The notes: generated by a model not told the origin, from the letters alone. A DNA stretch of 64,000 nt from Acidobacteriaceae bacterium (GCA_003131315.1 PKUV01000120.1:33721-97720); one strand, 5' to 3'. Shown: positions 16,883-29,000, counted from the first letter of the stretch. A program made the numbers and translations.

Positions 16883-17541
16883 GGCTGCCCCCCTGAGATT
16901 TTCGCGACGTCAGATTGCGTAGTCTTCAACTGTGGAGTGGAAGGCGCCGTGGGAGTGGGTAGCGGCACGGACGTGGCAGTCGCCTGCATCGTTCGCACAT
17001 ACAGGATCGCGTTCCAGCGATCGTCACGGGAAAGCTGGCTGGCATACGATGGCATATTGTTCTGACCGTAGGTGAGCACGTGAAACAACTGCCCGTCCTT
17101 CATCTTCAGCGCATGCTCAACGAGGAGTGATGGTGGCGGTGGGTACCCCCGCTGCGCGACTGGTCCGTTCCCTGCCCCAGCGGCTCCGTGGCAAACCGCA
17201 CAAAAGTTAGAGAAGACAAAGGCTCCACGTTCCCGGGCCCGCACGTTGCCCGGATCTAGCGAACTCTTGAGATCTTCTCCCGCGCGCAGCGCGTCTTGTG
17301 GCGTGGCCGCGTAGTGCAATGGCATGGAACCGCGCGCGATCGTTCCCGGCTCCGGGCGCTGCAACGTGCCTCCATTGGCAAAATTCGGGTTGGGGGCAAA
17401 CGCGTTGTAGCGCGGGGAGTGCACCATTTGCGGAATAAACTCGAAATTGGGCCTCGTGGGATCTGAGCTAAAGATCCAACTGGCTGTAACCGACACGACC
17501 ACGGCCAGAAGCAGGAACCCGTTCAGTACCACGCGTCCCAT
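16879..17541 (-). CDS. actE: Alternative complex III cytochrome c subunit ActE
   Basis: A 220-residue membrane-anchored monoheme cytochrome. The single N-terminal helix (VVLNGFLLLAVVVSVTASWIF) anchors a periplasmic domain with the heme site CAVCHGAAGAGNGPV and a distal methionine candidate in NNMPSYASQLS. This is the standard ActE architecture: it passes electrons from the complex to soluble cytochromes. The start at 17541 shares its first base with the actD stop. The proline/threonine-rich C-terminal tail is probably disordered. Confidence 0.9.
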   Translation of the reverse strand: MGRVVLNGFLLLAVVVSVTASWIFSSDPTRPNFEFIPQMVHSPRYNAFAPNPNFANGGTLQRPEPGTIARGSMPLHYAATPQDALRAGEDLKSSLDPGNVRARERGAFVFSNFCAVCHGAAGAGNGPVAQRGYPPPPSLLVEHALKMKDGQLFHVLTYGQNNMPSYASQLSRDDRWNAILYVRTMQATATSVPLPTPTAPSTPQLKTTQSDVAKISGGQP

Positions 17542-18071
17542 TACGCGACCTCCCCGGTGATCTGCTCTTCCACGTGCACGGCATGGAGCTTCTCGAACAT
17601 CTTTTGAACTTCGGCCGGTTCGAAGGTCGAGTCGGTCTGTTCCAGGACAACCGCAAACCGGTTATCCGTAACTCCGGCTACCGGTAGCACCGCCCGTTTT
17701 GCGGGATAAAGCCGACAAACAAAAAAGAAGGAGAGTACCGCTCCTACAGCCGCGAAGAGCACCATCACCTCGAACGTGACCGGGACAAAAGCAGGAAGGG
17801 AGTTGAACGGCTTGCCTCCCACATTGACAGGCCAGTCCACCGCGGTGGTCCAAAACTCGAACCACACTTTCAAGCCGCCCCCCAAGACCCCCAATGCGAA
17901 AACCACCCAGGGGATACGCGACGGTGCCAGCCCCATCGCTTCTTCGACTCCGTGGACAGCATAAGGCGTGTAGACGTCCACGATCTTGAAATTGCGCTGG
18001 CGCGAGGCGCGAATGGCCGCCAAGGTGTCGTCCTCGCTCTCGAAAACTCCGACCAACAGTCGTTTACTCAT
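17541..18071 (-). CDS. actD: Alternative complex III subunit ActD (DUF3341)
   Basis: A 176-residue protein with the DUF3341 fold: an N-terminal soluble segment ([21 protein letters not shown]), then two membrane helices near residues 55-75 and 95-120, with the family phrase [27 protein letters not shown]. It is a structural membrane subunit of the alternative complex III. It overlaps actC upstream and actE downstream, in the canonical act order. Confidence 0.9.
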   Translation of the reverse strand: MSKRLLVGVFESEDDTLAAIRASRQRNFKIVDVYTPYAVHGVEEAMGLAPSRIPWVVFALGVLGGGLKVWFEFWTTAVDWPVNVGGKPFNSLPAFVPVTFEVMVLFAAVGAVLSFFFVCRLYPAKRAVLPVAGVTDNRFAVVLEQTDSTFEPAEVQKMFEKLHAVHVEEQITGEVA

Positions 18072-19440
18072 GGGCGGACTCCAGCCGGGGCTTGCCGTAT
18101 TTCAGGACTCCCTTGACCTCGGCCACGGCAATCACCGGAATGAAACGGCAGAACAACAGGAACAATGTGAAGAACAACCCGAAGCTGCCCAGCAGCGTGG
18201 CCACTTCCACCCGAGTGGGTGCATAGTGAAACCAATTCGCGGGGATGAAGTCGCGAGATAAAGAGGTGACAATGATTATGAAACGCTCGAACCACATCCC
18301 CACGTTGACCAAAATACAAATCGTAAATACCGCTGGAACATTAGTTCGCACCCTGCGGAACCAAAGCAACTGGGGAACGAAGACGTTGCACCCGACCATG
18401 GTCCAGTAGCCCCAGAACAACGGCCCCAGGGCGCGGTTCAGGAACACGAACTGTTCGTAGGAACTCCCGGAGTAGAGTGCGGTGAAGAACTCAGTTCCGT
18501 ACGCCAATCCCACGATGGCGCTGGTGGTGATCACCAGCTTGCACATGCGGTCGATGTGGCGGATGGTGATGTAATCTTCAAGGTGCATCAGCTTGCGGGC
18601 GATGATCATCAACGTAAGTACCATCGCCATGCCGGAGAAGATTGCGCCCGCCACGAAGTATGGCGGGAAAATGGTGGCATGCCAGCCCGGAAGCACGGCC
18701 GTGGCGAAATCCCAGCTCACGATGGTGTGTACCGAGATCACCAGCGGCGTACCGAGGCCCGCCAACATCAGGTACACAACCTCATAACGCTGCCATGCCC
18801 GGTAGGAACCGTTCCAGCCCAGGCTGAGCACGCCGGCAAGTTTGCGCCTCCACTTGGCGGTGGCGCGGTCGCGAATGGTTGCCAAGTCAGGCAGCATGCC
18901 GATGAACCAAAACATCGCCGAGACCGTGAAGTAAGTTGAGATGGCGAAGAAATCCCACACCAGCGGCGAGCGGAAGTTCACCCAGAGCGGGCCGCGCGTG
19001 TTGGGATAGGGGAACATCCAGTAGGCAAACCAGGGCCGGCCGGTGTGGATGACTGGAAAAATCCCGGCGCACATGACGGCAAAGATGGTCATTGCTTCGG
19101 CGGCGCGGTTGACCGACGTACGCCAGCGCTGCCGGAACAAGAAGAGGATGGCTGAGATCAGCGTGCCGGCGTGGCCGATTCCGATCCAGAAGACGAAGTT
19201 GGTAATGTCGAAGGCCCAGCCCACGGTGCGGTTCAGTCCCCACGTTCCCACACCTACCGAAATCTGGTAGGCGATGGCGGCGGCTCCCAGCAACAGGAAC
19301 GAGGACGAGATCAGTAACGCCACCCACCACAGCGCGGTGGGGCGCGCCTCCATGGGCGCGCACACATCGTGCGTGACCTGCGCGATCGACTTGTCGCCCT
19401 CGATGAGAGGCTGTGGCAGCGCGATTGCGGCTTCAGCCAT
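18064..19440 (-). CDS. actC: Alternative complex III subunit ActC (NrfD-like)
   Basis: A 458-residue membrane protein with about ten helices of the NrfD/PsrC type, expected to hold the quinol-binding site of the complex. Typical features are [28 protein letters not shown] near the N-terminus, [33 protein letters not shown] in the middle, and [29 protein letters not shown]. All are shared with ActC of characterised complexes. It overlaps actB and actD by eight bases each. Confidence 0.92.
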   Translation of the reverse strand: MAEAAIALPQPLIEGDKSIAQVTHDVCAPMEARPTALWWVALLISSSFLLLGAAAIAYQISVGVGTWGLNRTVGWAFDITNFVFWIGIGHAGTLISAILFLFRQRWRTSVNRAAEAMTIFAVMCAGIFPVIHTGRPWFAYWMFPYPNTRGPLWVNFRSPLVWDFFAISTYFTVSAMFWFIGMLPDLATIRDRATAKWRRKLAGVLSLGWNGSYRAWQRYEVVYLMLAGLGTPLVISVHTIVSWDFATAVLPGWHATIFPPYFVAGAIFSGMAMVLTLMIIARKLMHLEDYITIRHIDRMCKLVITTSAIVGLAYGTEFFTALYSGSSYEQFVFLNRALGPLFWGYWTMVGCNVFVPQLLWFRRVRTNVPAVFTICILVNVGMWFERFIIIVTSLSRDFIPANWFHYAPTRVEVATLLGSFGLFFTLFLLFCRFIPVIAVAEVKGVLKYGKPRLESAHE

Positions 19441-22400
19441 GATGTTCTTCCTTGCTCTCCTCTTTTCCCTCTTGGGGGCGATTGCGCACGATGGTCAGAT
19501 ATCCCACGGCAGGGCGCACGTTGAGTTCCTCCAGAACACGGTAGCGCCGCGGGTTCGCCATCATTTTGCTGACGTGGCTGTTTGCGTCGTTCAGGTCGCC
19601 GAAGAAGATCGCCCGCGCCGGACAGGATTGCTGGCACGCGGTCTCGACGACGCCGTCTGAAACTCTTTCGCCCCGCCGCTTGGCTTCGATCTTGGCTTCC
19701 TGGATCCTCTGTACGCAGAACGTGCACTTCTCCATCACGCCGCGCGAACGCACTGCGACATCGGGATTCAAAACGAGGTTCTGCAGCTGGTCGTCGTGTG
19801 CGTAGTTGAACCAGTTGAAGCGCCTCGCCTTGTACGGACAGTTGTTGGCGCAGTAGCGGGTCCCAATGCAGCGGTTGTAGACCTGCTGGTTCAGACCGTC
19901 TTCGCTGTGCACGGTTGCCAGCACCGGGCATACCGTTTCGCAAGGCGCGTTTTCACACTGCTGGCACATCAGGGGCTCGTAGGCAACTTCGATCTGGCCA
20001 GATTCTGTTTCCGAGTAGTAGCGGTCAATGCGTATCCAGTGCATCTCGCGGTTGCGGCGAATTTCGTCCCTGCCAACGACCGGAATGTTGTTCTCCACCT
20101 GGCAGGCGATCACGCAGGAGGAACAACCGGTGCAGGCGTTTTGATCAATCACCATGCCCCAGCGCGGCCCAGTGTAGGGATGGTCCGTGGGCCACAGATC
20201 CTCTTTTTCTTCGTGGTCTTCCACACCGGCATGCGGGTCTTTCAGAAAACTCGCCAGAGTCGTTTCCTGAACGATCTGCCGGGGCCCACTACCCGGAGGC
20301 GTGAGCTTCTTGGGAACAGTCAATGTATTGTGCGTCTGCGTAGATGCCAGCTCGCGCTGCTTACCAGTGCGGCTGACCTTGACCTGAACGCCGTCGTATT
20401 TTAGACCGCCTTCACTCAATCTCAGAAGCGGAGCGGCGTTCACGCCGACTACACCGTTGTCTCCGACGCTGACTAAGGCGTCGAGCCACTGCGGCCCGAC
20501 CTTCGCGAAGCGGGCACTCAACTTGCTGCCATAGCCCAGAGCGACGGCCACAACCTGATCCTGCTGGCCGGGTTGGATGTACGCCGGAAGTTCGAACACC
20601 TGGCCACCGCTGCTCCCCAGGCAAACCACGTCTCCATCCTCGACACCGAGCCGTTGGGCAGCGGCTGGCGCGATGCACGCGTAGTTGTCCCACGTCACCT
20701 TGGTGATTGGGTCGGGAAGTTCGTGCAGCCATGGGTTGTATGCATTCCGGCCATCGAGCATTGCGACGGTGGGGTAGAGCACGAGGGCAAAAGCGCCTGT
20801 CTCCGACCGCGGAGCTTTCAGAATTGGCCGGGCTACTTGCGCATTGAATTCTTTTGACTTGATCGGAAGTGGTTCAACCTCGGCAAACCCATCGTGCACC
20901 GCGCGGTCCCAGAACGCATCGAAGTTCGATTCTCTCTTCTGACGAGGGAAGATGTCTGCCTTCCAGTGTTCTCGCAGGAGGTCATAGGCCGACTTGGGTT
21001 TTCCGTTCCAGGTTGCGATCGTTTCCACGAGCGATCGCGCGTCCCCCAGCGGATGAATCGTTGGCTGAGACACACTGACCAGCCCGCTCACCGGCTCGGC
21101 ATCATTCCACGATTCCAGATAGTGTTGCTCGGGCAGAACGTAGCGCGCCAGGGCGGCGGTTTCGTCCACGCGCTGCGCGAAGCTGACCAGCAGGGGCACC
21201 TTTCGCAGCGCCCCCGCCAGACCGTCACCGCCCGGCAAATCGAAGGCCGGGTTCGCTCCGTAGACAAAGAGAGCCTTTACATTGCCATCCTGCAATTCAG
21301 CGAGAAGTCCGCCCAGTTCTTTGTCGCTTCCTTGCACCTGCAGGGACGGCTTCTCGACATCGAGCGTTGAGCCGTAGTTCCCCAGCAGGTGGTTGAGGTA
21401 GTTGCTCTGAAGCTGCTGCTGTAGATCGTTGCTGCCGCACACGATCAAGCTTCGCCCGCGCGCGTGCCAAAGGCGGTCCGCCAGTTCATCCAGGAATGCC
21501 GCACCGACAGAAGAAGCAGTCTCTGGCTCGTCACAAGGAACCGCCGTTCCCGTTTTACGCGCAATTCTCTGCGCCAGGTGCGTGAGCAGAAGACCCATCT
21601 CTCCCGGCGCAACCGCAAATCGCCGGTCGGCCTTGCTGCCGGTCACGCTCATGCGCGGTTCGAACTGTACGTGATAGGAGCCGCGCTTTGCCTCCAGATC
21701 GCGTCCGGCGCGATAGTCCGCGGTGTATCCCACAGGCGAGATCCACGTCCCCAGAAAATCTGCATCGAAGCTGACAATGACTTCGGCTTTATCGAAGTGA
21801 AACTGCGGCAGGATGCGAACGCCGTGCGTTTGCTCATGGGCATCGAGCAGCGCGGAACTTGACAGCGGGTCGTAAACGATGTGCCGCGCATCGGGGAAAC
21901 CGTTGAGAAATTCTTGGATCGTGGCGCGCGTAGTTGGACTAGTGATGGTTCCACTCAAGAAACGAACCGCTCCGCGATCACCACGAATACTCGCGAGCCC
22001 AGCCTGGATCTCCCGGTCAACTTCGGCCCAGGAGGATCTCTTTCCTTCCTTCAAAGGGTGCTGCAGACGCTGCGAGTCGTAGAGACCGAGAATGTTCGCC
22101 TGCCCTGTAGCACACAATCCCCCGCGCGAGACCGGGTGCTGAGGATTGCCTTCCAGCTTGATGGGCCGACCGTCCCGCACTTTGGCGAGTAAGCCGCAAC
22201 CGGCACTGCAACCGCCGCACGTGGAGGCATAGAAAAGCGCGCGTCCGGGAACCATTTCCTCAGGTTGCGAAAGTAGAGGAATTGCCCGCTGCACAGGAGC
22301 GCGGCTGCAACCTGTAGCAAAAGCCACTCCCAGCGTGAATCCGGTCGCTTTCAGGAAATCGCGGCGGCGGAACTGGCGCGGCCCGCCTTCCGGAAACTCG

Positions 22401-22483
22401 TCCGCAAGAGTCTTCAGAACGCCGGGGCCAGCATCCCGCTCTTGCAGGCTCTTCCAGTACCGCTTTGTTCTTCGCTTGCTCAA
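19433..22483 (-). CDS. actB: Alternative complex III iron-sulfur subunit ActB
   Basis: About 1016 residues. A twin-arginine signal ([11 protein letters not shown]) is followed by FATGC, a possible lipobox, so it is probably a periplasm-facing lipoprotein. Residues about 60-720 are a molybdopterin-oxidoreductase-like domain, known in this family to lack the cofactor. The last 280 residues are a ferredoxin-like domain with cysteine blocks [39 protein letters not shown] and CQQSC. TTG 22483 is chosen because a GAGGAGAG ribosome site precedes it and it lies ten bases after the actA stop. The fused MoCoBD-FeS form is normal for ActB. Confidence 0.92.
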   Translation of the reverse strand: MSKRRTKRYWKSLQERDAGPGVLKTLADEFPEGGPRQFRRRDFLKATGFTLGVAFATGCSRAPVQRAIPLLSQPEEMVPGRALFYASTCGGCSAGCGLLAKVRDGRPIKLEGNPQHPVSRGGLCATGQANILGLYDSQRLQHPLKEGKRSSWAEVDREIQAGLASIRGDRGAVRFLSGTITSPTTRATIQEFLNGFPDARHIVYDPLSSSALLDAHEQTHGVRILPQFHFDKAEVIVSFDADFLGTWISPVGYTADYRAGRDLEAKRGSYHVQFEPRMSVTGSKADRRFAVAPGEMGLLLTHLAQRIARKTGTAVPCDEPETASSVGAAFLDELADRLWHARGRSLIVCGSNDLQQQLQSNYLNHLLGNYGSTLDVEKPSLQVQGSDKELGGLLAELQDGNVKALFVYGANPAFDLPGGDGLAGALRKVPLLVSFAQRVDETAALARYVLPEQHYLESWNDAEPVSGLVSVSQPTIHPLGDARSLVETIATWNGKPKSAYDLLREHWKADIFPRQKRESNFDAFWDRAVHDGFAEVEPLPIKSKEFNAQVARPILKAPRSETGAFALVLYPTVAMLDGRNAYNPWLHELPDPITKVTWDNYACIAPAAAQRLGVEDGDVVCLGSSGGQVFELPAYIQPGQQDQVVAVALGYGSKLSARFAKVGPQWLDALVSVGDNGVVGVNAAPLLRLSEGGLKYDGVQVKVSRTGKQRELASTQTHNTLTVPKKLTPPGSGPRQIVQETTLASFLKDPHAGVEDHEEKEDLWPTDHPYTGPRWGMVIDQNACTGCSSCVIACQVENNIPVVGRDEIRRNREMHWIRIDRYYSETESGQIEVAYEPLMCQQCENAPCETVCPVLATVHSEDGLNQQVYNRCIGTRYCANNCPYKARRFNWFNYAHDDQLQNLVLNPDVAVRSRGVMEKCTFCVQRIQEAKIEAKRRGERVSDGVVETACQQSCPARAIFFGDLNDANSHVSKMMANPRRYRVLEELNVRPAVGYLTIVRNRPQEGKEESKEEHHG

Positions 22484-22493
22484 ACAACTCTCC

Positions 22494-23246
22494 TCAGTAG
22501 TGGCAGGTGGAACAGTCGATGGAGGCATACACCCGATGCGTCACGGACATCGGTCCCTGTGCCGCTGGAGCCGGCGCGCTGGTGAAGTTTCCATTGCCAT
22601 CCAGTCCAGCGCGATCCACTCCGCGATGGCAATTCACGCACCATCCCATGCTCAAATCCTCAACTTGGCGAACGCGCTCCATGGTCTCAACCGGACCGTG
22701 GCACTTCTGGCACGCGACTCCAGCATTGACGTGTGGGCGATGGTCGAAATAGACGAAGTCCGGCAGGTTGTGAACCTTCATCCAAGCGATCGGGGCGGTC
22801 GGTTTGGCCGGGTCGGGTTGCATCTTTTCGTTGAGCGCCAACGCGTCGTAGATCTTCTGGATTTCCGGAGAAACCACTCGCCGGGGTTCACGCTTCTCTT
22901 TCTTCGCCAATTCGTCTTCCGCTCGGATTGCTCCCAGCGGAGCGGCAACGAACCGATGACAGTTCATGCAGACGTTCGCGGCCGGTATCCCGGCGTGGCG
23001 GCTCTTCTCCGCTCCCGAGTGGCAGTACAGGCACTGCACTTGCAACTCGCCGGCGTGCAGACGATGGGAAAAAGCCACCGGCTGTGTTGGCTCGTAGCCC
23101 AGCTGATTGCCGGGCAAGGCGTACGCGTTGAACTTGGGCGCCAGGATCAGCAAGCTGAACCCCAGCGCGGTCAGAAGCACCAGCGTCACGAATGGGCTGG
23201 CGAGGTACCGCAGTATGCCCGACGGTTTTGCTTGTGGCCTTGCCAT
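22494..23246 (-). CDS. actA: Alternative complex III pentaheme cytochrome ActA
   Basis: A 250-residue protein with one N-terminal membrane anchor (FVTLVLLTALGFSLLILAPK) and five CxxCH motifs (CLYCH, CMNCH, CQKCH, CVNCH, CSTCH), the ActA pattern. The preceding phrase PVAFSHRLHAGELQVQCLYCH is diagnostic. ATG 23246 starts five bases after the narI stop codon, so translation of the complex follows directly from nitrate reductase. It relays electrons from the iron-sulfur subunit to ActE and soluble carriers. Confidence 0.92.
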   Translation of the reverse strand: MARPQAKPSGILRYLASPFVTLVLLTALGFSLLILAPKFNAYALPGNQLGYEPTQPVAFSHRLHAGELQVQCLYCHSGAEKSRHAGIPAANVCMNCHRFVAAPLGAIRAEDELAKKEKREPRRVVSPEIQKIYDALALNEKMQPDPAKPTAPIAWMKVHNLPDFVYFDHRPHVNAGVACQKCHGPVETMERVRQVEDLSMGWCVNCHRGVDRAGLDGNGNFTSAPAPAAQGPMSVTHRVYASIDCSTCHY

Positions 23247-23250
23247 CCCG

Positions 23251-23973
23251 TCAGTCCCTCGCCCCGCTCGGCCGGCGCGGCCACACCGGCAGAATCCCGA
23301 TCCCATACCAGCGCACCAACTGAGGTTTGCGCCACAGGTAGGGCACCGGCGCAACCAGCGCGTGCACCAGACGGGTGAAGGGGAAGAATCCGACAATCAG
23401 CCAGCCATTGACCACGTGAAACTTCACGATGAAGGGCATCGTCACGAGATAGCTGATGTCCGGCCGGAACAAGAAAATGGAATGCAGATAGGGGGCCGCG
23501 GACGTCGAATACCAGGAAGTTCCCCACGGATAGAAAATTGCCACGTAGATTCCGGCAGCCGCCTGGAGTATGAGCATGGACTCAATGATCCAATCGGCGG
23601 GGGTGGTCACGGTTCTAGCTTTCGGATAGCGGATGCGGCGCTCGATCACGCCCACGAAACCCACCAGCGCCATCAGGGCAAAGGCCAGGCTGAAGATCTC
23701 CAGCACATAAAGCCTCAGCGGTCGGCTGTTCCAGAGCAGGATCTGGCGCGGGATCAGCAGTCCCAGCAAGTGTCCCAAGAGGATTGCGATGATGCCGTAG
23801 TGGAGCGCGGTCAATCCCCAGAAGTGCTGGTTGTTTTCCAGAAACTGCGACGACAAGCTGGAGTAGGTAAACGGCGCCTTGCGATAGCGAAGGATCGTGC
23901 CCAGGAAAAATGTGAACAGGGCCACGTAAGGCAGCATCGCGAAGAGCAGCAAGTTCATGGTTGGATTCGTCAT
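23251..23973 (-). CDS. narI: Nitrate reductase gamma subunit NarI
   Basis: A 240-residue diheme cytochrome b that oxidises quinol at the periplasmic side and passes electrons to NarH. Five membrane helices are expected. All four heme ligands of the E. coli protein are present: His58 and His68 (ALHYGIIAILLGH), and His186 and His204 (KFHVVNGWLIVGFFPFTRLVH). So it is a fully equipped membrane quinol oxidase rather than a degenerate partner of complex III. It sits 13 bp after narJ and five bases before actA. Confidence 0.95.
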   Translation of the reverse strand: MTNPTMNLLLFAMLPYVALFTFFLGTILRYRKAPFTYSSLSSQFLENNQHFWGLTALHYGIIAILLGHLLGLLIPRQILLWNSRPLRLYVLEIFSLAFALMALVGFVGVIERRIRYPKARTVTTPADWIIESMLILQAAAGIYVAIFYPWGTSWYSTSAAPYLHSIFLFRPDISYLVTMPFIVKFHVVNGWLIVGFFPFTRLVHALVAPVPYLWRKPQLVRWYGIGILPVWPRRPSGARD

Positions 23974-23985
23974 CGCTTTGGTCCT

Positions 23986-24543
23986 TCAAGCCAACACTTT
24001 GAGTAACGGTTCAGTCTCCGGAGAGGCCAGCGGTATCTCCGGAAACTGGCTGTGTAACAAACTCCGGACCGCCAGCAGTAGGTTTTCAAACGGATTCTCC
24101 TTGCCGCGCATGGCCTGGAGCATCTTCTCCAGCGCCGGCAGCACACAAGCCGCAACGAAGTCGGCGGCCGCTTCGTGCTCCATCCGCTCCACTAATCGCA
24201 AGACGTGGGTAAGGTGGTCGGGAAGTTCGGTGGATTCCTCCAGCCCATGCCGCCGCAACTCCTCTCTCATCCGGACCATCAGCAGCCCGCGTTCGTAGTT
24301 CTCGCCGAACAGATGCCATCCCAATTCCAGGGAGCACACCGGATTGAGATCCAACGTCTGGGTGAACAGCTCCTGGAGTTGGTCGGTTCTCAGGCCCCGC
24401 ATCTGGGCCGCAAACGCCTCCAGTTGCCCGCGGCACTCTTGCGGAGCAACCTGCACGCTCGCTTCAATCCGCTGCGGATAGTCCGCCTCGGGATAGGTCA
24501 ACAAAGCAACCAGCGCGTTGTAGATGGCGGCATCCGGCATCAC
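23986..24543 (-). CDS. narJ: Nitrate reductase assembly chaperone NarJ
   Basis: A 185-residue cytoplasmic helical protein of the TorD/NarJ chaperone family. It should hold NarG while the molybdenum cofactor is inserted and the complex attaches to NarI. Features are ALVALLTYPEADYPQRIEASVQ at the start, LGWHLFGENYERGLLMVRMRE in the middle (family signature Y-x-R-G) and LPDHLTHVLRLVERM. It overlaps narH by four bases. Confidence 0.92.
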   Translation of the reverse strand: MMPDAAIYNALVALLTYPEADYPQRIEASVQVAPQECRGQLEAFAAQMRGLRTDQLQELFTQTLDLNPVCSLELGWHLFGENYERGLLMVRMREELRRHGLEESTELPDHLTHVLRLVERMEHEAAADFVAACVLPALEKMLQAMRGKENPFENLLLAVRSLLHSQFPEIPLASPETEPLLKVLA

Positions 24544-26030
24544 ATTCCCCTCTGTGGCCCGCTGACAAAACCGAAGCCCGCACTGGCCTTGTGCTCCAGC
24601 GGATCTTCCATCATCTGGATCGCTTCTTCGCGGTGCATCGGCGGAATCACGAAGCGGTCTTCAAAGGTGCAGAGCGAAGTGAGCCGGTAGATCGCCTCAG
24701 CCTCTTCGGACGAGCAGTCCGCCTCAGCCAGCATGCGGCTGGAGACTTCCATCGTCACGTCGCCTACGGTCAACGCGCGCCGGTACCAGCGCACCGCTTT
24801 TTGTTTGCGCAGGGCGTAGCGCACTTTGTTTTCCTGGCCCGCACCCAGCAGCTTGGCCAGATAGGCCACGGGAACGCGCGACTGCTCGATATCGTGGAAT
24901 AGGTCACCCGACACATGGTCGATCACACCGCCCTCTTTGCTTGCCATGACCGGCGACATCGGCGGCACATAGAACAGCATCGGGAAGGTTCGGTATTCGA
25001 GGTGGGGCGGCAACGCCAGCTTCCAGACCTTCACAAACTGGTAGACGGGAGACTTCTGCGCCGATTCGACGACCGAGTCGTGTATTCCATTGGCCCGAGC
25101 CCCCGCGATCACTTCAGGATCGAAAGGATCGAGAATGAGTGAGCGCTGTCCTTCAATCAGCTGATCGTCCGGCAGCTTGGCAACTTCCTCGATTCGTGCC
25201 GCGTCGTAGAGCAACACGCCGAGGTAGCGAATTCGTCCGACGCAAGAGTGGAAACATGCCGGCGCTTGCCCGGTTTCCAGGCGCGGATAGCACAGGATGC
25301 ACTTCTCCGATTTTCCGGTGGACCAGTTGAAATAGGTCTTCTTATACGGGCACGCGGCCACGCAGGCACGCCAACCCCGGCAGCGCTTCTGGTCGATCAG
25401 CACGATGCCGTCTTCCCCGCGTTTGTAGAGCGCGCCCGACGGACACGCCGCCACGCACGCCGGATTTAGACAGTGATTGCAGATGCGCGGAAAGTAGAAG
25501 AACACCAGGCGCTCGGTAGCGAAGAGTTGCTCGCGCTGCTCGGGTGTCAGGCTCTCCAGGTTCGGATCGTTCTGCGCGTACACCGGCGACCCGCCCAGGT
25601 CGTCATCCCAGTTCGGTCCGGCTTCCACATTGATGTACTCGCCCGTGATCATGGAGATCGGCTTGGCCGTGGGCTGGTCCGCACCTTCGGGAGCATTGAA
25701 CAGGTTCTGGTAATCGTAGGTCCACGGCTCGTAGTAATCGTCCAGGGTGGGCTGGTTGGGATTGTGGAAAATGTTGAACAGGGCGCTACTCTTGTTCTGG
25801 GACTTGAGCTCAAGATCGCCATTCTTCTTTTCCCAGCCGCCTTTGTACCGCTCCTGGTCTTCCCAACGCGTGGGGAAACCCGTGCCGGGCTTGGTTTCCA
25901 CGTTGTTCCACCACATGTATTCCGTGCCTTTGCGATCGGTCCAGATGTTCTTGCAGGCGATCGAGCAGGTGTGGCAACCAATGCACTTGTCGAGGTGAAA
26001 CACCATCGAAACTTGCGAGCGTACATTCAT
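24540..26030 (-). CDS. narH: Nitrate reductase beta subunit NarH
   Basis: A 496-residue iron-sulfur protein linking NarI hemes to NarG. Four cysteine blocks are visible: CIGCHTCSIACKN, CNHCLNPACVAACP, CRGWRACVAACP and CILCYPRLETGQAPACFHSC. The Trp in CRGWRAC replaces a cysteine, as in the [3Fe-4S] site of E. coli NarH. There is no twin-arginine signal, so the enzyme faces the cytoplasm. It starts 55 bp after the narG stop. Confidence 0.95.
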   Translation of the reverse strand: MNVRSQVSMVFHLDKCIGCHTCSIACKNIWTDRKGTEYMWWNNVETKPGTGFPTRWEDQERYKGGWEKKNGDLELKSQNKSSALFNIFHNPNQPTLDDYYEPWTYDYQNLFNAPEGADQPTAKPISMITGEYINVEAGPNWDDDLGGSPVYAQNDPNLESLTPEQREQLFATERLVFFYFPRICNHCLNPACVAACPSGALYKRGEDGIVLIDQKRCRGWRACVAACPYKKTYFNWSTGKSEKCILCYPRLETGQAPACFHSCVGRIRYLGVLLYDAARIEEVAKLPDDQLIEGQRSLILDPFDPEVIAGARANGIHDSVVESAQKSPVYQFVKVWKLALPPHLEYRTFPMLFYVPPMSPVMASKEGGVIDHVSGDLFHDIEQSRVPVAYLAKLLGAGQENKVRYALRKQKAVRWYRRALTVGDVTMEVSSRMLAEADCSSEEAEAIYRLTSLCTFEDRFVIPPMHREEAIQMMEDPLEHKASAGFGFVSGPQRGM

Positions 26031-26085
26031 GGTCAGTTCTCAATTCCCGGTTGTCGGTTCTCAGTTGCTTCGTCGAAGCGCACAG

Positions 26086-29000
26086 TTACCACTTCAATTC
26101 CGGCAGCTTGCGCACCAGCACGTGCGTATCGCGGTTACATCCGGTCGGGCCCCAGTAATTAAAGTGAAAAGTGAATTGTCCATAGCCGCCTGCCATCAGG
26201 TTCGGCTTTAGCCGCGTGCGTGTGAGGCTGTTGTGGCCGCCAGCACGCCGGTTGCCGCGCAATGGTGAAGTCGGCACCGAGTAAGTGCGCTCCGGCGAGT
26301 GATACTGAATGCAAATGCCCCGCGGAATACGGGCACTGACGGCGGCACGCGTGACCACGACTCCGTTGTCGTTGTGCACTTCGACCCAGTCGTTGTCCAC
26401 GATGTCGATTTCGGCTGCGTCCTTGTCGTTAATCCAGAACGGCTCGACCCCGCGCGACAGCGTGGTCATGCGCTGGTTGTCGCCGTAAGTCGAATGGATA
26501 TGCCACTTCCCGTGCGGCGTCAGGTAGTTAAGCATCTTGGTCTTCCCAACTTCCTTGCTGAACTTCAGGTCGGCATACTGTGTGGGTAACGGCTTGGGCT
26601 TGTACGTCGGCAGGTGTTCGCCGAACTGGATGTAAAGCGGATGGTCGAGATAGAAATGCTGCCGCCCGGTTAGCGTGCGCCACGGCATCAGGCACTCCAC
26701 GTTGTAGGTGAAGGGTGAGTAAGCGCGTCCGTTCTCGGTCAGCCCAGACCACATGGGGCTGTTGAGCAAGCGATGCGGATGTGCCTGCAAGTCCTTGTAG
26801 CTCAGTCGTACCCCGCGGTTCTTCTCCGCCAGGTGCACCAGGGGCACGCCCGCTTTTTCTTCCATCTCCTTGTAGGAGCGATACGCGAGTTCGCCGTTGG
26901 TTACGCTGGCGAAGCGCAGAACGATGTTGCAGGCCTGCTCGTCTTCGAGCAGCGATGGATACTTCTTGCCGTCCCACGCAACCGTCGGACACGTCTTGAG
27001 GGCCGCGTCGTATTCGTCCTCAATCCCGTAGTGCGTGCCGTGCGCTCCCAGTCCGCCCGACCGCGCCAGTGGACCGAAAGAGATGTACTGCTTATAGAGG
27101 TTCTTGTAATCGCGCGTAACCACCTTCAATCCCGGCATGGTTTTGCCCGGAATGGCTTCCACTTCTCCGCTCAGCCAGTCCTTGATGTCGGGCTGCGCGA
27201 TCTCCGCCGCCGAATCGTGCGCCAAGGGCGAGGCCACCAGATCTTTCACCGGCTCGGGGAAATGCTTCTCCGCCAGTTCCGAGAACTTCTTCGCGATCGC
27301 GCGGAAGATTTGCCAGTCGCTCTTGGACTCCCAGGCCGGCGGCACGGCCGCCGACAACGGATGGATGAAGCTGTGCATGTCGGTGGTGTTCAGGTCGGCC
27401 TTCTCGTACCAGGTAGCGGCGGGCAAAATGATGTCCGAGTAGAGCGCGGACGTGTCCATGCGGAAGTTGAGGTCCACCACCAGGTCCATCTTTCCCTGGG
27501 GTGCGTTCTTGTGCCATTCCACCTCGCGCGCACTGCCTTCCGCCAAGTTGTCATCGGAGATCGCGTTGTTGTGTGTGCCCAGGTAGTGCTTGAGAAAATA
27601 CTCGTGCCCCTTGGCGCTGGCCATAAGCGCATTGCCGCGCCAGATGTACCATATCCGCGGCCAGTTCTCCGGCGCGTCCGGATCTTCCACTGAGAACTTC
27701 AGCTTGCGGTCTTTCAGTTGCTCCACTGCATAGTTCACAACCGCTTCGTCGCTCTTGGCTCCGGAGGCTTCCGCTTCTTTCACCACCTCCAACGGGCTCT
27801 TCTGAAATTGCGGATAGAACGGCAGCCATCCCGAGCGCACCGCTCGCACCTGCAGGTCCATGGTGTGTCCATGAGCAAGGTTCGCGGAGGACGACCCGTT
27901 GCCGTTGGCAGGAGGAACCGTGTGGTAGTCGGTAAAGTCGCGCTCGTAGCGCCATTGGTCTGTATGCACATAGTGCCAGCTAGGCGCATTCTGCAGCCGG
28001 GCCGCGGGGAACCAGTCGCGGCCAAACGCAATCGCCGACCACGGTTCTCCCGGCGCCAGTTTTTCCTGTCCGACGTAGTGCGCCAATCCCCCGCCGTTCA
28101 CGCCGATGCAGCCGCAGAACATCAAGGCGTGGATCGCGGAGCGATACATCAGGTTGGCGTGGTACCAGTGATTGATGCCGGCGCCGATGATCACCGTGCA
28201 CTTGCCGTTGGTGAGTTCCGCCGTGCTCGCCCATTCGCGAGCGAAACGCAGCAATACTTGCCGGCTGATGCCCGTGTATTTTTCGGTCCAGGCAGGCGTG
28301 TAGGGCTGGCTCTCGTCGTCGTAGTTTGCGGGATACTCGCCCTCCAGCCCGCGCGACACTCCGTACTGCGCCATCAGCAGGTCGTAAACCGTGGTGACGG
28401 TTACTGTCTCTCCGCTCGCACTCTTGACACGTCGTACCGGTACAGAGCGGGTGAGCGTGCGCCCGTCGCCGAAGTCATTCAGCGCCACGGGAACTACCCC
28501 ATCGCTCTGCTCCAGAAAAGTCAGGATGGGGTCGATGGCCGAGCCATCGACGCCGTCTTTCAGCAGCAGGTTCCACTTGCCTTTCTCTTTTCCCCAACGG
28601 AAGCCAGAGCTGCCCATCGGCATCTTCGGCCGGTTCGCAGCCGCATCCCACATGAGGAATTTCCAGTCGCCGTTCTCTATGTCTTTGTAGCCATCCAACC
28701 GGTTGGCCCGAAGCAACTTCCCCGCCTGCCACTTCCCGTCGTGTTCTGTGAGTTCCACCAGGTAGGGCGAATCGGTGTACTGTTTCGCATAGTTCAGAAA
28801 ATATGGGATTTTCTTTTCATGATGGAATTCCTTGAGCAGGACGTGGTTCACCGCCATCCACCAGGCCCCGTCCTGTCCCGCATTGATCGCCACCCACTCG
28901 TCGGCGTACTTCGAGACCTGAGAGAAGTCCGGCGAGAAGACCCACATCTTCGAGCCGTTGTGACGAGCTTCTGCGGCGAAGTGGCAATCGGGCGTGCGGG

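Noticed and set aside
19433-22483. Molybdopterin enzyme read from the ActB N-terminal domain
   Set aside because: The domain is the cofactor-free part typical of ActB and sits between actA and actC, so an independent molybdenum enzyme is not supported.
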